A stretch of 64,000 bases of DNA from Treponema sp. (lineage in GTDB: Bacteria; Spirochaetota; Spirochaetia; Treponematales; Treponemataceae): NCBI GenBank assembly GCA_017525605.1, contig JAFXSM010000001.1:1-64000 (forward strand), given 5' to 3'. The notes below the pieces were generated by a model. That model ran no database searches, had not been told where the DNA came from, and saw nothing but the letters and a program-made list of their open reading frames with translations. The first letter of the stretch is position 1, and every line of letters begins with the position of its first letter. The translations under genes were made by a program, and so were the position numbers. Positions 27,853 through 36,498 of the stretch are shown here, piece by piece.

Positions 27853-28862
27853 AACGAATTGAATTGCTTGGTGTTCCGATTGATATTTGTCAGCCGGAGG
27901 AATTGGAAGGCGAGTTCATGAAAATCCTTGAAAAACCAGGCACAAAGCAGATTGTCTTTCTTTCTGTGTGGGATTTGATAAAGGCACGCAACACGAAGCG
28001 CGATTTCTGCAAATGCGTTGCCGAAGCAGATTTGATTCTTCCTGTCTCGAAAAGCATTTTGGGCGGCGCGAAATTCCTCAAAATGGAGGAGATTCCAATC
28101 CGCTACAATCCGTTCGACGTTACGATTCAGTTTCTTTCTCTGATTGACCAGCATTACAGGACGCTCTTTTTGCTCGGCGGAAGAAAACGCACTTTGCAGC
28201 AGGCAGAGCGCAACGTGCACGAGACTTTCCCGAACGTTCGGATTGTCGGTCGATACGTCGGATATTTCCCGAAAGAGAGCGAGGACGATGTTGTGACCGC
28301 AATCCACAAGGCGTCCCCGTCGCTTGCGATTGTCAGCGAGGGCATAAAAGAGAAGAATCTTTGGGCATATCACAGGCGCGAGCGTTTTTCTTCGAGCATT
28401 TTTCTTTTTTACAATGACTGCCTCGGAATTTTCTCCAAGCGAATCAAGCGTGTGAGCGAAAAGACTTTCGAGCGTGGAAATGAAATTTGGCATGAAATTT
28501 TCCACAATCCGCTTAAATTGTTCTATATTTTCCCATTCATTTATTATATTATGTCGCTGTTGTGGTGCAGACTTTTCAATAAAAAGTCAAAGAACGTCAA
28601 AGAAAATCAAGAACTTCCAAACGGAAAATCTGCTGAACCAGCCGGCTCCGATACGGAGAAAAAAGCCGAATCCGCATCAGATGATGAGAAAAACGGCAAA
28701 AATTCAACTGAATCTGAAAAAACGGATTTGAATGTTGGGAAAAATGAAAGCGGCGACAAAAATTCCATGCGCACAGCTGACGGCATGGGCGAGAAGAAAA
28801 CAGCGTTCAATGCTTTCGCTAGTTCGGAAATCGATGATTCGGACGATTTGGAGTTGGAATGA
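27849..28862 (+). CDS. WecG/TagA-family glycosyltransferase (GT26)
   Basis: A GT26 glycosyltransferase of the type that adds N-acetylmannosamine(-uronate) to lipid-linked GlcNAc in surface polysaccharide synthesis. The family hallmark LFLLGGRKRTLQQAERN is at about 99-115. Residues 1-230 form the enzyme; a hydrophobic stretch (LFYIFPFIYYIMSLLWCRLF, about 219-238) suggests membrane association. The last 95 residues are Lys/Glu/Asn/Asp-rich and probably disordered. The substrate cannot be told from the sequence. The start overlaps rsmE by four bases. Confidence 0.85.
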   Translation: MKRIELLGVPIDICQPEELEGEFMKILEKPGTKQIVFLSVWDLIKARNTKRDFCKCVAEADLILPVSKSILGGAKFLKMEEIPIRYNPFDVTIQFLSLIDQHYRTLFLLGGRKRTLQQAERNVHETFPNVRIVGRYVGYFPKESEDDVVTAIHKASPSLAIVSEGIKEKNLWAYHRRERFSSSIFLFYNDCLGIFSKRIKRVSEKTFERGNEIWHEIFHNPLKLFYIFPFIYYIMSLLWCRLFNKKSKNVKENQELPNGKSAEPAGSDTEKKAESASDDEKNGKNSTESEKTDLNVGKNESGDKNSMRTADGMGEKKTAFNAFASSEIDDSDDLELE

Positions 28863-28889
28863 TTTTTGATTTTTTTTGACATGTAAAAA

Positions 28890-29690
28890 ATGTTAAAAAA
28901 GTTAAAACCAAATTTCGGGGCGCAGACAGAGCACATTCTGTTTTTCGACAGTTACCGTCCGCTGGATTTAATCGGGAATTCCGAAAAAATCATGGAGCTG
29001 AAGCGGAAAATCGAAAAAATCGCGAAATCGCATCTTCCTGTTTTGATTCTAGGCGAGAGCGGTTCCGGTAAATCGCACGTCGCGCGTCTGATTCACGAGC
29101 TTTCCGTCCGAAATATGCGCTGCTTTTTCGACGAAAACATTTCCGCATTGGCAGACAGCATTGTCGAGTCGGAGCTTTTCGGCTCTGTCGAGGGCGCGTT
29201 CACTGATTCCAGAAACCGATGCGGGTGTTTTGAGATTGCGGACGGCGGCACTCTTTTCCTTGACGAGATTGGCGAGGCAAGCCTTCAAATTCAGAAAAAA
29301 CTTTTGAAAGTCATTGAAACCGGCGAATTTCGGAAAGTCGGCTCGTCGCAGATTCAGAAAACCGATGTCAGGCTTATTTTTGCGACGAACGCGGATTTGT
29401 ACGGAAAAATTCAGAGCGGCGAATTCAGGGAGGATTTGTTTTACAGAATGGCAAATCTCGTCATTAGGATTCCGTCGCTCCGTGAGCGCAAAGATGATAT
29501 TCCGGAACTCTGCCAGGAATATCTTTTGCGAAAAAACTATCTGAAATCTTTTTCCGAGTCGGCACTGGAAGAACTTTGCGGCTTCGATTGGCCCGGAAAC
29601 GTGAGGCAGCTTCACAGCACAATCGAGCGCGCCGTGTTCAATTCAGACGATTCCGGTCTGATTCTTCCCGAGCACATCGAGATTTATTGA
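28890..29690 (+). CDS. Orphan sigma-54-type AAA+ domain protein
   Basis: A 266-residue protein made almost only of the AAA+ module of sigma-54 activators: Walker A GESGSGKS (about 56-63), the loop region GSVEGAFTDSRNR (GAFTGA changed to GAFTDS), Walker B GGTLFLDEIGE (about 116-126) and the Arg-finger region REDLFYRMA. It ends right after the lid, LILPEHIEIY, without the usual C-terminal Fis-type helix-turn-helix, and it has no receiver or GAF domain. Binding to sigma-54 through GAFTDS is plausible but not shown. No Shine-Dalgarno is seen 27 nt after the previous gene. Its 3' end overlaps the convergent methyltransferase gene by 48 bases. Confidence 0.82.
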   Translation: MLKKLKPNFGAQTEHILFFDSYRPLDLIGNSEKIMELKRKIEKIAKSHLPVLILGESGSGKSHVARLIHELSVRNMRCFFDENISALADSIVESELFGSVEGAFTDSRNRCGCFEIADGGTLFLDEIGEASLQIQKKLLKVIETGEFRKVGSSQIQKTDVRLIFATNADLYGKIQSGEFREDLFYRMANLVIRIPSLRERKDDIPELCQEYLLRKNYLKSFSESALEELCGFDWPGNVRQLHSTIERAVFNSDDSGLILPEHIEIY

Positions 29691-30443
29691 GCCGTCGTTT
29701 TGCGGAGTGTCTGCCGTATCAATCAGAATCCTGTTCTTTCCGGCAAGCCCTGCGGCTTTGTTGAACGTCTGTTCGATGTAAGCCGCTTCTCCCTCGCTTA
29801 TTCCTGCCCGCGAAAGAACGTCGCGCCAGAAACGCTTCATGTCATCTTTCCCTGCGACTTTGAAAAATCCGATTTTCTGCAAATCCTCTGCGATTGTGTC
29901 CACAGTTTTATCGAGGCGACCGAGCGCGACCGGCTTTATTCCGTTAGACTGCCTGCTCTGCGTCCTGAAAAGCTGGTACGACACAATCTGAACTGCGTGC
30001 GAAAGGTTCAGCGATGCGAATCCTTCGTCTGACGGAATTGTCACTCCCATCGTGCATTCGTCGATTTCCTCTTCCGTGAGTCCTGTCCTCTCGTTTCCGA
30101 ACACGACAGCGACCTTTGCGTTCTCGGAGATTGCGTTTGCGTTCTCTGCGAATTCTTCCGGCAGAAGAAGCTTTCCGCGCTTCTTTCCCCTTCGCCTTGT
30201 CGTTCCTGCGGCGATTGCGCAGTCTTTCGTCGCTTCCGTTATCGAGTCGAAGAATTCCGCGTTTTCCCATATATACGCCGCGTGTATCGCAAGAATTCTC
30301 ACCCGCTCCTCGTCAAATTTTTCTTTTTTCCCGACGATTCTGAGCGTCGTTATTCCGTTGTTCGCCATTGCCCTGCATACGGCTCCCACGTTGCGGCTCT
30401 CGTCCGGATTCGTCAGTACGATTACAATGTTTTTCAAATTCAT
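29643..30443 (-). CDS. TrmJ/TrmH-family RNA 2'-O-methyltransferase
   Basis: A SPOUT methyltransferase of 266 residues. The knot motifs are VLTNPDESRNVGAVCRAMAN (about 9-28), VVFGNERTGLTEEE (about 112-125) and IPSDEGFASLNLSHAVQIVSYQLF (about 136-159). Closest in form to TrmJ, which methylates position 32 of tRNAs, but the exact target is inferred. The C-terminal ~35 residues are extra. The ATG at 30443 has no Shine-Dalgarno and lies 8 nt after TATCAT, so it may be leaderless. It overlaps the convergent AAA+ gene. Confidence 0.85.
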   Translation of the reverse strand: MNLKNIVIVLTNPDESRNVGAVCRAMANNGITTLRIVGKKEKFDEERVRILAIHAAYIWENAEFFDSITEATKDCAIAAGTTRRRGKKRGKLLLPEEFAENANAISENAKVAVVFGNERTGLTEEEIDECTMGVTIPSDEGFASLNLSHAVQIVSYQLFRTQSRQSNGIKPVALGRLDKTVDTIAEDLQKIGFFKVAGKDDMKRFWRDVLSRAGISEGEAAYIEQTFNKAAGLAGKNRILIDTADTPQNDGSINLDVLGKNQTGIV

Positions 30444-30501
30444 AATGCGAAATGATAAGATTTTTGCCGAATAAATTGAATCGGAAAGTGGAGGACTTCA
30501 A

Positions 30502-31221
30502 ATGGAAAATAAATCTGCGCTTGTGATTGGCGGAAGCGGAGGCATCGGAAGCGGAATTTCCAGGCTCTTTGCGTCGAAATTCAGCCGCGTGTATGTCCAC
30601 GGCGGGCATGATTCTTCCAAATTCGATAATTTGCTCGAAGAACTCCGCGGAAAAAATCCCTCTTGCAAGGTAGAAAAAGTGCTGTATGATTTTTATATGC
30701 ACGATTTTGCAGAACTTGCTGAATCGGAACTTTCGAAAATAGCGGAATCTGTCGATATTTTATGTATGTGTCATGGACCGTTCATTCAGAAGAGAATCGA
30801 TGAGATGACGGTTTCTGACTGGCAGCGGATTGCTTTGTACGATTACGCGCTTCCGGGCTTTTTCGTTTCGAAAGTCCTGCCGAGCATGATGAAAAATTCT
30901 TTCGGCCGGATAATCCTTTTCGGGGGCACCGGAACTTCGTGCCGCACTGAGTTTCGGACGAATGCGGCGTATGCGGGCGCAAAGACTGCTGTCGGGACGC
31001 TCGTCGAGTCTACGGCCGCGTTCTATGCGAAGTTCGGGATAACGTGCAATGCGATTTTGCCGGGATTCGTCAAGACCGAGTACAATTCGGGCTTTCTTGT
31101 TCCTGCGGGGATGGAAGTTGAGTCGCGGAAGATTGCGGAATGCGTCGGTTTCCTTGTTGACAACCCGGAGCTGAACGGTGTTCTCCTTCGTGTCGATAAA
31201 GGATGGAGCCCTAATTTTTGA
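30502..31221 (+). CDS. Short-chain dehydrogenase/reductase
   Basis: An NAD(P)-dependent SDR of 239 residues with the Rossmann motif GGSGGIGSGI at about 10-19, CMCHGPF in place of NNAG, a Ser in GGTGTSCRTEF and the catalytic YAGAK (about 150-154). The C-terminal VDKGW is also usual. The family resembles 3-oxoacyl-ACP reductases (FabG), but no fatty-acid genes are near, so the substrate is open. GGAGG lies 9 nt before the ATG. Confidence 0.85.
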   Translation: MENKSALVIGGSGGIGSGISRLFASKFSRVYVHGGHDSSKFDNLLEELRGKNPSCKVEKVLYDFYMHDFAELAESELSKIAESVDILCMCHGPFIQKRIDEMTVSDWQRIALYDYALPGFFVSKVLPSMMKNSFGRIILFGGTGTSCRTEFRTNAAYAGAKTAVGTLVESTAAFYAKFGITCNAILPGFVKTEYNSGFLVPAGMEVESRKIAECVGFLVDNPELNGVLLRVDKGWSPNF

Positions 31222-31292
31222 CAAAAAGGCGGTTCGGAAAATTAATCTTCCGAATGAGTTGTTGCATCGAATTTTGGAGAAAATATAGATAT

Positions 31293-31321
31293 TTGACATT
31301 TGAAAATTTTATACATATGTT
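31293..31321 (+). promoter_or_regulatory. Distal promoter candidate of the STAS gene
   Basis: TTGACA (31293-31298), 17 nt, TATGTT (31316-31321). It would give a leader of about 150 nt. The segment tttatacatat at this promoter recurs at the proximal one. The 255-nt gap between the SDR and STAS genes holds no gene and is very AT-rich. Confidence 0.45.
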
Positions 31322-31419
31322 TTTTCTAGACGATTGCATTTTTTTATTGTAAAATCTTATTTAACTTTAAATTTTTTAAATAAAATGGAACATTGTAGGA
31401 TTTCTGCTTCTACAGTTCC

Positions 31420-31449
31420 TTGAAATAATCGAAAAAAAGAGTTTATACA
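31420..31449 (+). promoter_or_regulatory. Proximal promoter candidate of the STAS gene
   Basis: TTGAAA (31420-31425), 18 nt, TATACA (31444-31449), giving a start near 31456 and a short leader that contains AGGGAG (31461-31466). Confidence 0.5.
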
Positions 31450-31476
31450 TATACTTTTTTAGGGAGATATGAAGTT

Positions 31477-32028
31477 ATGGGCAACAATAACAATTTGGTA
31501 CCGGGATTCAACGATGAGAGAGATGACAGCCTTAAGATAAACCTTGAGAAATTGAATGATGTTGATAACGGAATCATCATTTATCTCAACGGATATATCG
31601 ACACTTATAATTCGAATTTCTTTCAGAAGAGAATCCAGAAGGTAGTGGAGGCAGGTTTCATCAATCTGGTGTTCAACTGCGCTTCGCTCAATTATGTTTC
31701 TTCTACGGGTATCGGTTCGTTTACTGCGTTCCTCAAAATGATTAAGCCGAAGAACGGAGACATCGTTCTTCTTGAGATTCAGCCGAAAGTATACGAGGTT
31801 TTCCAGCTTCTCGGTTTCTCTCAGTTCTTCAACATCAAAGAAAGCTTGGCGGAAGCTACATTGTTCTTCCATCAGGGTGCTCCTGCTTCTGACAGCATCT
31901 TCCCGAAAGTGTTCAGCTGCCCGGTCTGCTCAAAGAGGCTTAAGGCAACGAAAAAAGGAAGATTCCGCTGCTCTGAGTGCAAGTCGATTCTTGCAATCGA
32001 TGAAGGCGGTCAGGTATTCCTCGGCTAA
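31477..32028 (+). CDS. STAS-domain protein with C-terminal zinc ribbon
   Basis: A 183-residue protein. Residues about 20-125 form a STAS domain of the anti-anti-sigma factor type (SpoIIAA-like), with the Ser-containing loop NYVSSTGIGSFTAF at about 73-86 where kinases phosphorylate this family. The C-terminal 40 residues carry CPVC and CSEC pairs (about 148-170) forming a zinc ribbon, an uncommon addition. It probably works in a partner-switching pathway; no kinase or phosphatase is near. The gene stands alone with its own promoter and terminator. Confidence 0.85.
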   Translation: MGNNNNLVPGFNDERDDSLKINLEKLNDVDNGIIIYLNGYIDTYNSNFFQKRIQKVVEAGFINLVFNCASLNYVSSTGIGSFTAFLKMIKPKNGDIVLLEIQPKVYEVFQLLGFSQFFNIKESLAEATLFFHQGAPASDSIFPKVFSCPVCSKRLKATKKGRFRCSECKSILAIDEGGQVFLG

Positions 32029-32045
32029 TGCTTAGCTAAATCATG

Positions 32046-32074
32046 GTCGGCTTTTTTAAGCCGACTTTTTTTTT
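32046..32074 (+). terminator. Rho-independent terminator of the STAS gene
   Basis: gtcggctt and aagccgac (32046-32053 and 32058-32065) pair around tttt, followed by nine T residues. Confidence 0.93.
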
Positions 32075-32174
32075 CTCTACGAACGGGCTCTTTAATTCGG
32101 ATTAAAATCTACCGAAATTTAGATAATCGATAGTAGAATAGTAGATAGATTGGGGATTTGATATTGGAGACTGA

Positions 32175-33242
32175 ATGAAAACCGCTTTAACTCTTTTAAT
32201 TTCGTATTTGTCAATTTGTATCTGCGGAATAGCTCTCTGCGGATTGCTCTACATGGTCTGCGAAGGACTTGGGGCTTCCGTTGTCGGTCAGCCGATGTTG
32301 TTCTTTTCGTTCGTGCTGTTCAAAAAAGGCATGTTGTTCTCCTCTCCGATTGTCTTTGCCTTTACGAATATGCACATGATTCTGAAAGTCCTCAGAATCA
32401 ACACTTCAAGGAAGCACACTGTCGCGTTCGTTGACAGGAATCTCGTCGTCGGTTTTCTCTGCTATCTGCTTTTCACTTCTGTAACCTGGTTCGTTTTCTT
32501 CCCGCTTTCAATCAGCTTCGGCGACGGTTTCTTTGGCGCAGGTTCGGTCGAGATGAACAGGGCTTCAACCGGATATTTCAGAAAGTCCGAAAGCGGAATC
32601 GTCTACTTTTTCACGAAGGTGCACGAGAACGGAAAGGCAGACGGCATTCTCTATGACACGAACGCAAAAAAATCGACGAATTCGGATGTGATTGCTTTTA
32701 CCGATATTCCTTCTTCGAGCGTTTCTTCGTATCCGTATTCCGATGTTCTCGTGAAAAATGCGATAAAGACTCCAAAAATAGTCACATACTGTCTTAAAGT
32801 TTACCAGACGCTTGTGGGGGAATCAAAAATAAGCTGGAACAACGGAATCTTTTCATGGATTCTTTATTCTTCCATGGCACTCGCGCTCGTTTCGATTTTC
32901 GGGTTGCAGTTCACAAGCTCATGGCGGCTTTTGAACACGCTCGGAATATTCATTGCGACCGCGTGCGTGTTCTTTCTGAATTACCTTTACTATGCCGACA
33001 TGATGCCGAATTTTTTCATGGATTTGGATTATCTTCTCAAATTCATCGACCATGCTTCTGTCGTGATTATGAATTTCCTGATTTTCGCGCTCTGCACGGC
33101 GTTCGGAATAATAATGTGCATTTACAGAAGGCGGATTGCGCTCAGGCACGCGGCAGAGCAGGATGAAATCGTCAATGACGATGAAGAATTTTCAGAGGAA
33201 ACTGATTCTGCCGAAATGGCGGATTCAGAAGAGGGGGAGTGA
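32175..33242 (+). CDS. Membrane protein, possible LptF/LptG-like partner
   Basis: A 355-residue inner-membrane protein, not recognised by sequence. It has about three hydrophobic segments in the first 125 residues, a soluble part at about 125-225 (FGDGFFGAGSVEMNRASTGYF onward), three more segments at about 230-320, and an acidic cytoplasmic tail. This 3 TM - soluble - 3 TM plan is that of YjgP/YjgQ (LptF/LptG) permeases, and the next gene has the same plan with more similarity. The assignment is inference only. GGAG lies 7 nt before the ATG. The stop lies 5 nt before the next ATG. Confidence 0.6.
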   Translation: MKTALTLLISYLSICICGIALCGLLYMVCEGLGASVVGQPMLFFSFVLFKKGMLFSSPIVFAFTNMHMILKVLRINTSRKHTVAFVDRNLVVGFLCYLLFTSVTWFVFFPLSISFGDGFFGAGSVEMNRASTGYFRKSESGIVYFFTKVHENGKADGILYDTNAKKSTNSDVIAFTDIPSSSVSSYPYSDVLVKNAIKTPKIVTYCLKVYQTLVGESKISWNNGIFSWILYSSMALALVSIFGLQFTSSWRLLNTLGIFIATACVFFLNYLYYADMMPNFFMDLDYLLKFIDHASVVIMNFLIFALCTAFGIIMCIYRRRIALRHAAEQDEIVNDDEEFSEETDSAEMADSEEGE

Positions 33243-33247
33243 AGAAA

Positions 33248-35068
33248 ATGAAAAAAATGATGAGTATTGTCTTTGCATATTCTCTCTTCTGCCTTATCGT
33301 CTGCTTCATTATTGCGGCATTCTTGAAGCGTCCTCTTCTTATGAGCAATGACATAATGAAATATTCGCTTTTGCAGGGCGTGATGCTTTTTTCGAAGATT
33401 ATGCCTGCCGTCATTCTTAGCGGTGCCCTCGTTGCCTGCTCAATCACTTTCAAGGACAGTTCCGCAAGGTTCATTTTCGGTCATTACAGGTTCCTGATTA
33501 CGAATTCGATTGTCCTCGTCGCCATCATATTCGTCTTTGCGGAAGTGATTTCTCCGTTAATCGAATCGAAACAGGCGAAGATGGAAGCCACTCCTGTCGC
33601 GTACAACGACCTTATGTCGCTCGGAAAGAAAAATCTTATGGAGAAGCATGCGACTCTCGCGTCGAAATATGCGAGCGACGCTCTCATGCTGAACCCGAAG
33701 AGCGAGGATGCGAGAAAGCTTTACGAGGATGCTGTCGCTGGGAAGGACGAGGAAAAGCGAATCTACATTGCGAAAAATGCGGTTGTGAGCGAAAAAAACG
33801 ATGCGCGTGTCGAAGGGAATTTCTCGTACCACGGAATCGGGCAGGAGTCGGCATCGTCGCTTTTGAAAAAATCAGACGATGCTTTGGATGAAAAGAAATG
33901 GCTCGATGCGCATTATTATGCCGACCTTGCGGAAAAATTCGGCACCGAGGGAAAAAGCATTGACGAGGCGAAGGACAAGGCTTTGTCTGCATGGGAAAAA
34001 CTGAACACTCCGCCGTCTAGCGCGACTTCGGAGGAAATGGAGCTTTTCGCAAAGAAGAGCCATGCGTATCTTCTTCTCGTTGCAGGGCGGAATATCGAGG
34101 CGTATTACGAATTCAGCGCGATTGCGAAGAGTTCCGAGAAGGCTTCGAAAGACCCGGACGTGCAGAAATATCTTGAGATTGCGTCGGAAAAAGTCAGAAA
34201 CGAATATTTTTTCATCGATGAGCTTGAGGATTTCAAGAAGTTCGAGGTTGACAAGAACGTCTATTTTTCCGTGACCCGCGAAGATGGTTCTTATGACGTG
34301 ATTTTCATTCGCGGAATAACGCCTATAAAATCAGATTCTGGAATCGTGAAGTATCTGCGCGGCTTTTCGCTTCATTCGTATGACAAGGACGGAAACTTCG
34401 TCAAGTCGATTTTTGCGCAGTATGCAAAGCTTTTTTCGCGCCCGTATGATTCGTTCTCTGATTCCGAGAAAAAATTCTACGGCGTTCCAAAGAAAGTGAA
34501 GAACGTTTCTTTCATCCTTCTCCACGGTCTTGATTCTGACGACCCTTCGAGGATTTCCGAGCCGGAATTCACGTTTGCGGACAATGTTCTCAAAAAAGAA
34601 AAAAGCACATTTGTGAACACGAAATATATTCTGCTCGGTCTGTCCGCTGAAAATTTCAACCTGCTTTGCGAGAGCTCGTACGGTGCCGACAAGATGAATC
34701 TTTTCTCGTTGTGGCGAATCTTCAAGTACGCGAGCGATTTCGGATATTCGAGCGAAATCTACGGTTCGACGCTGATTCACCGTCTGACGTATCCGCTTCT
34801 TCTTCTGTGCGCGTTCGTTTTCCTCGGATACATTGCATGGAATAACAAGCTTTCGGACGGGCAGATGTTCAAATTCAAGTGGGTGTTCCTGATTCCTGTC
34901 AGCACTGTCATAATTCATTTCGTGCTTGAAATCGTGCATTACTTCATGCGATTGTTGAATTTCATCTATATCTGGTTTGCCGGCGGCTGGTCGGTGTTCC
35001 TTGCGGTCGCCACGGAATTCCTCATTCTTCTTGTCATCTCGTGGAGATTCATTAGGCGAGGGGAGTAG
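33248..35068 (+). CDS. Membrane protein with helical-repeat insert, LptF/LptG-like
   Basis: A 606-residue membrane protein. Three N-terminal spans (within about 1-105) end in FVFAEVISPLIESK, resembling the end of the third helix of YjgP/YjgQ proteins. A helical region follows (about 115-310) with TPR-like pairs such as HATLASKYASDALMLNPKSEDARKLYEDAV, then a strand-rich part, then FSLWRIFKYASDFGYSSEIYG and three C-terminal spans, again like the LptF/G pattern of an elongated hydrophilic helix preceding the last spans. The repeat insert is unusual for that family. ATG 33248 was chosen over GTG 33239 because GAGGGGG (33231-33237) would be too close to the latter. Confidence 0.6.
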   Translation: MKKMMSIVFAYSLFCLIVCFIIAAFLKRPLLMSNDIMKYSLLQGVMLFSKIMPAVILSGALVACSITFKDSSARFIFGHYRFLITNSIVLVAIIFVFAEVISPLIESKQAKMEATPVAYNDLMSLGKKNLMEKHATLASKYASDALMLNPKSEDARKLYEDAVAGKDEEKRIYIAKNAVVSEKNDARVEGNFSYHGIGQESASSLLKKSDDALDEKKWLDAHYYADLAEKFGTEGKSIDEAKDKALSAWEKLNTPPSSATSEEMELFAKKSHAYLLLVAGRNIEAYYEFSAIAKSSEKASKDPDVQKYLEIASEKVRNEYFFIDELEDFKKFEVDKNVYFSVTREDGSYDVIFIRGITPIKSDSGIVKYLRGFSLHSYDKDGNFVKSIFAQYAKLFSRPYDSFSDSEKKFYGVPKKVKNVSFILLHGLDSDDPSRISEPEFTFADNVLKKEKSTFVNTKYILLGLSAENFNLLCESSYGADKMNLFSLWRIFKYASDFGYSSEIYGSTLIHRLTYPLLLLCAFVFLGYIAWNNKLSDGQMFKFKWVFLIPVSTVIIHFVLEIVHYFMRLLNFIYIWFAGGWSVFLAVATEFLILLVISWRFIRRGE

Positions 35069-35162
35069 TGCCGCAAAAGCAAAAATCCGAATCGCAAAAG
35101 AAATGCCAGTCAGCTTTGTGTCATTCTTCAAAGTCGGCTGGCATTTTTGTTTTTGCTGAATT

Positions 35163-36467
35163 TCAGTCGTCGATTTCGATTTGCTCGATGTGCGCGCCGA
35201 GGTTCTTCAGCTTTTCGACTAAGTTCTCATATCCGCGCTCGATTTGGTACACGTTGGAGATTACGCTTTCGCCGTGCGCGCAAAGGGCTGCAATCACCAT
35301 CGCCATGCCTGCGCGAACGTCCGGGGAGACGAGGTTGTCGCCGTGCAATGTGCTCGGGCCTGAGACAACTGCGCGGTGCGGGTCGCAGAGTGTGATTTTC
35401 GCGCCCATCGAGATGAGCTTGTCCACGAAGAACATTCTGCTTTCGAACATCTTCTCGAAAATCAGCACAGTGCCTTCCACCTGAGTCGCCACGACCGTCA
35501 TTATCGATGTCAAATCCGGCGGGAATCCCGGCCACGGAGAGTCGTCAATCTTCGGAATCATTCCGCCCAAATCCGAGTTGACTTTCATTTCCTGATTGAC
35601 CGCGACAGAAAGTTTGTCGTTGTTAGTTCCCTCTCCCTGTTCTATCGTCCACTTGATTCCGAGTTTTCCGAATGCGACGCGGAGTGGGCGCATATCCCTT
35701 GCGTTCACTCCCGTTATCGTGATTGAGCCGCGCGTTGCAGCCGCAAGACCGATGTACGAGCCGATTTCCATGAAGTCAGGCCCGATTGCAAAGTCCGTTC
35801 CGTGGAGCTTTTTCACGCCGTCGATGTTCAGGATGTTGCTTCCGATTCCGCTGATTTTCGCGCCCATCGAAACGAGCATGTTGCAGAGGTCCTGAACGTG
35901 CGGTTCTGAGGCCGCGTTTGTGATTGTCGTCTTTCCTTCCGCAAGGACAGCCGCCATGACCGCATTTTCGGTCGCCGTGACTGAAGTTTCGTCGAGGAAG
36001 ATGTCAGCTCCGACGAGCTTGTTCGTTGTGAAGTTGAATGCGCCTTCGATTTCGATTCTCGCTCCAAGTTCCTGAAGCGCGAGGAAGTGCGTGTCGACTC
36101 TCCTTCTTCCGATTACGTCGCCTCCAGGTGGCGGAAGAATCGCCTTTCCCGTGCGTGCCGTGAGAGGGCCTGCAAAGAGAATCGATGCCCTTATTTTTTT
36201 GCTCAGCTCAGACGGAATGTTTGACGAATTGATTGTCTTCGCTTCGATTTTCCATTCGTGCCTTGCGAGTTTCGTCACGGACGTTCCGAGTGCCTGCAAT
36301 ATGAGAAGCATCACGTTCGTGTCTTCGATTTCGGGAATGTTCCGAAGAATAATCGGTTCTTCGCTCAGAAGCGTTGCCGCGATGCACGGAAGAGCCGCAT
36401 TCTTGTTTCCGCTTGCCTCGACGGTTCCCCTTATCGGTATTCCGCCTTCGATTTTGTATTTGTGCAT
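35163..36467 (-). CDS. murA: UDP-N-acetylglucosamine 1-carboxyvinyltransferase (Asp-type)
   Basis: MurA transfers enolpyruvate from phosphoenolpyruvate to UDP-GlcNAc, the first committed step of peptidoglycan synthesis. The 434 residues contain the N-terminal KIEGGIPIRGTVEASGNKNAALP and the catalytic loop LPPPGGDVIGRRRVDTH, in which Asp117 replaces the usual catalytic Cys (codon at 36117-36119). The same change is known in Mycobacterium, Chlamydia and Borrelia MurA and gives natural fosfomycin resistance. Start ATG with GGAG 9 nt upstream. pepT lies upstream on the same strand, 31 nt away. Confidence 0.95.
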   Translation of the reverse strand: MHKYKIEGGIPIRGTVEASGNKNAALPCIAATLLSEEPIILRNIPEIEDTNVMLLILQALGTSVTKLARHEWKIEAKTINSSNIPSELSKKIRASILFAGPLTARTGKAILPPPGGDVIGRRRVDTHFLALQELGARIEIEGAFNFTTNKLVGADIFLDETSVTATENAVMAAVLAEGKTTITNAASEPHVQDLCNMLVSMGAKISGIGSNILNIDGVKKLHGTDFAIGPDFMEIGSYIGLAAATRGSITITGVNARDMRPLRVAFGKLGIKWTIEQGEGTNNDKLSVAVNQEMKVNSDLGGMIPKIDDSPWPGFPPDLTSIMTVVATQVEGTVLIFEKMFESRMFFVDKLISMGAKITLCDPHRAVVSGPSTLHGDNLVSPDVRAGMAMVIAALCAHGESVISNVYQIERGYENLVEKLKNLGAHIEQIEIDD

Positions 36468-36498
36468 TGTCTGCTCCGTTGTCGTTTTTGCTAAAAAC

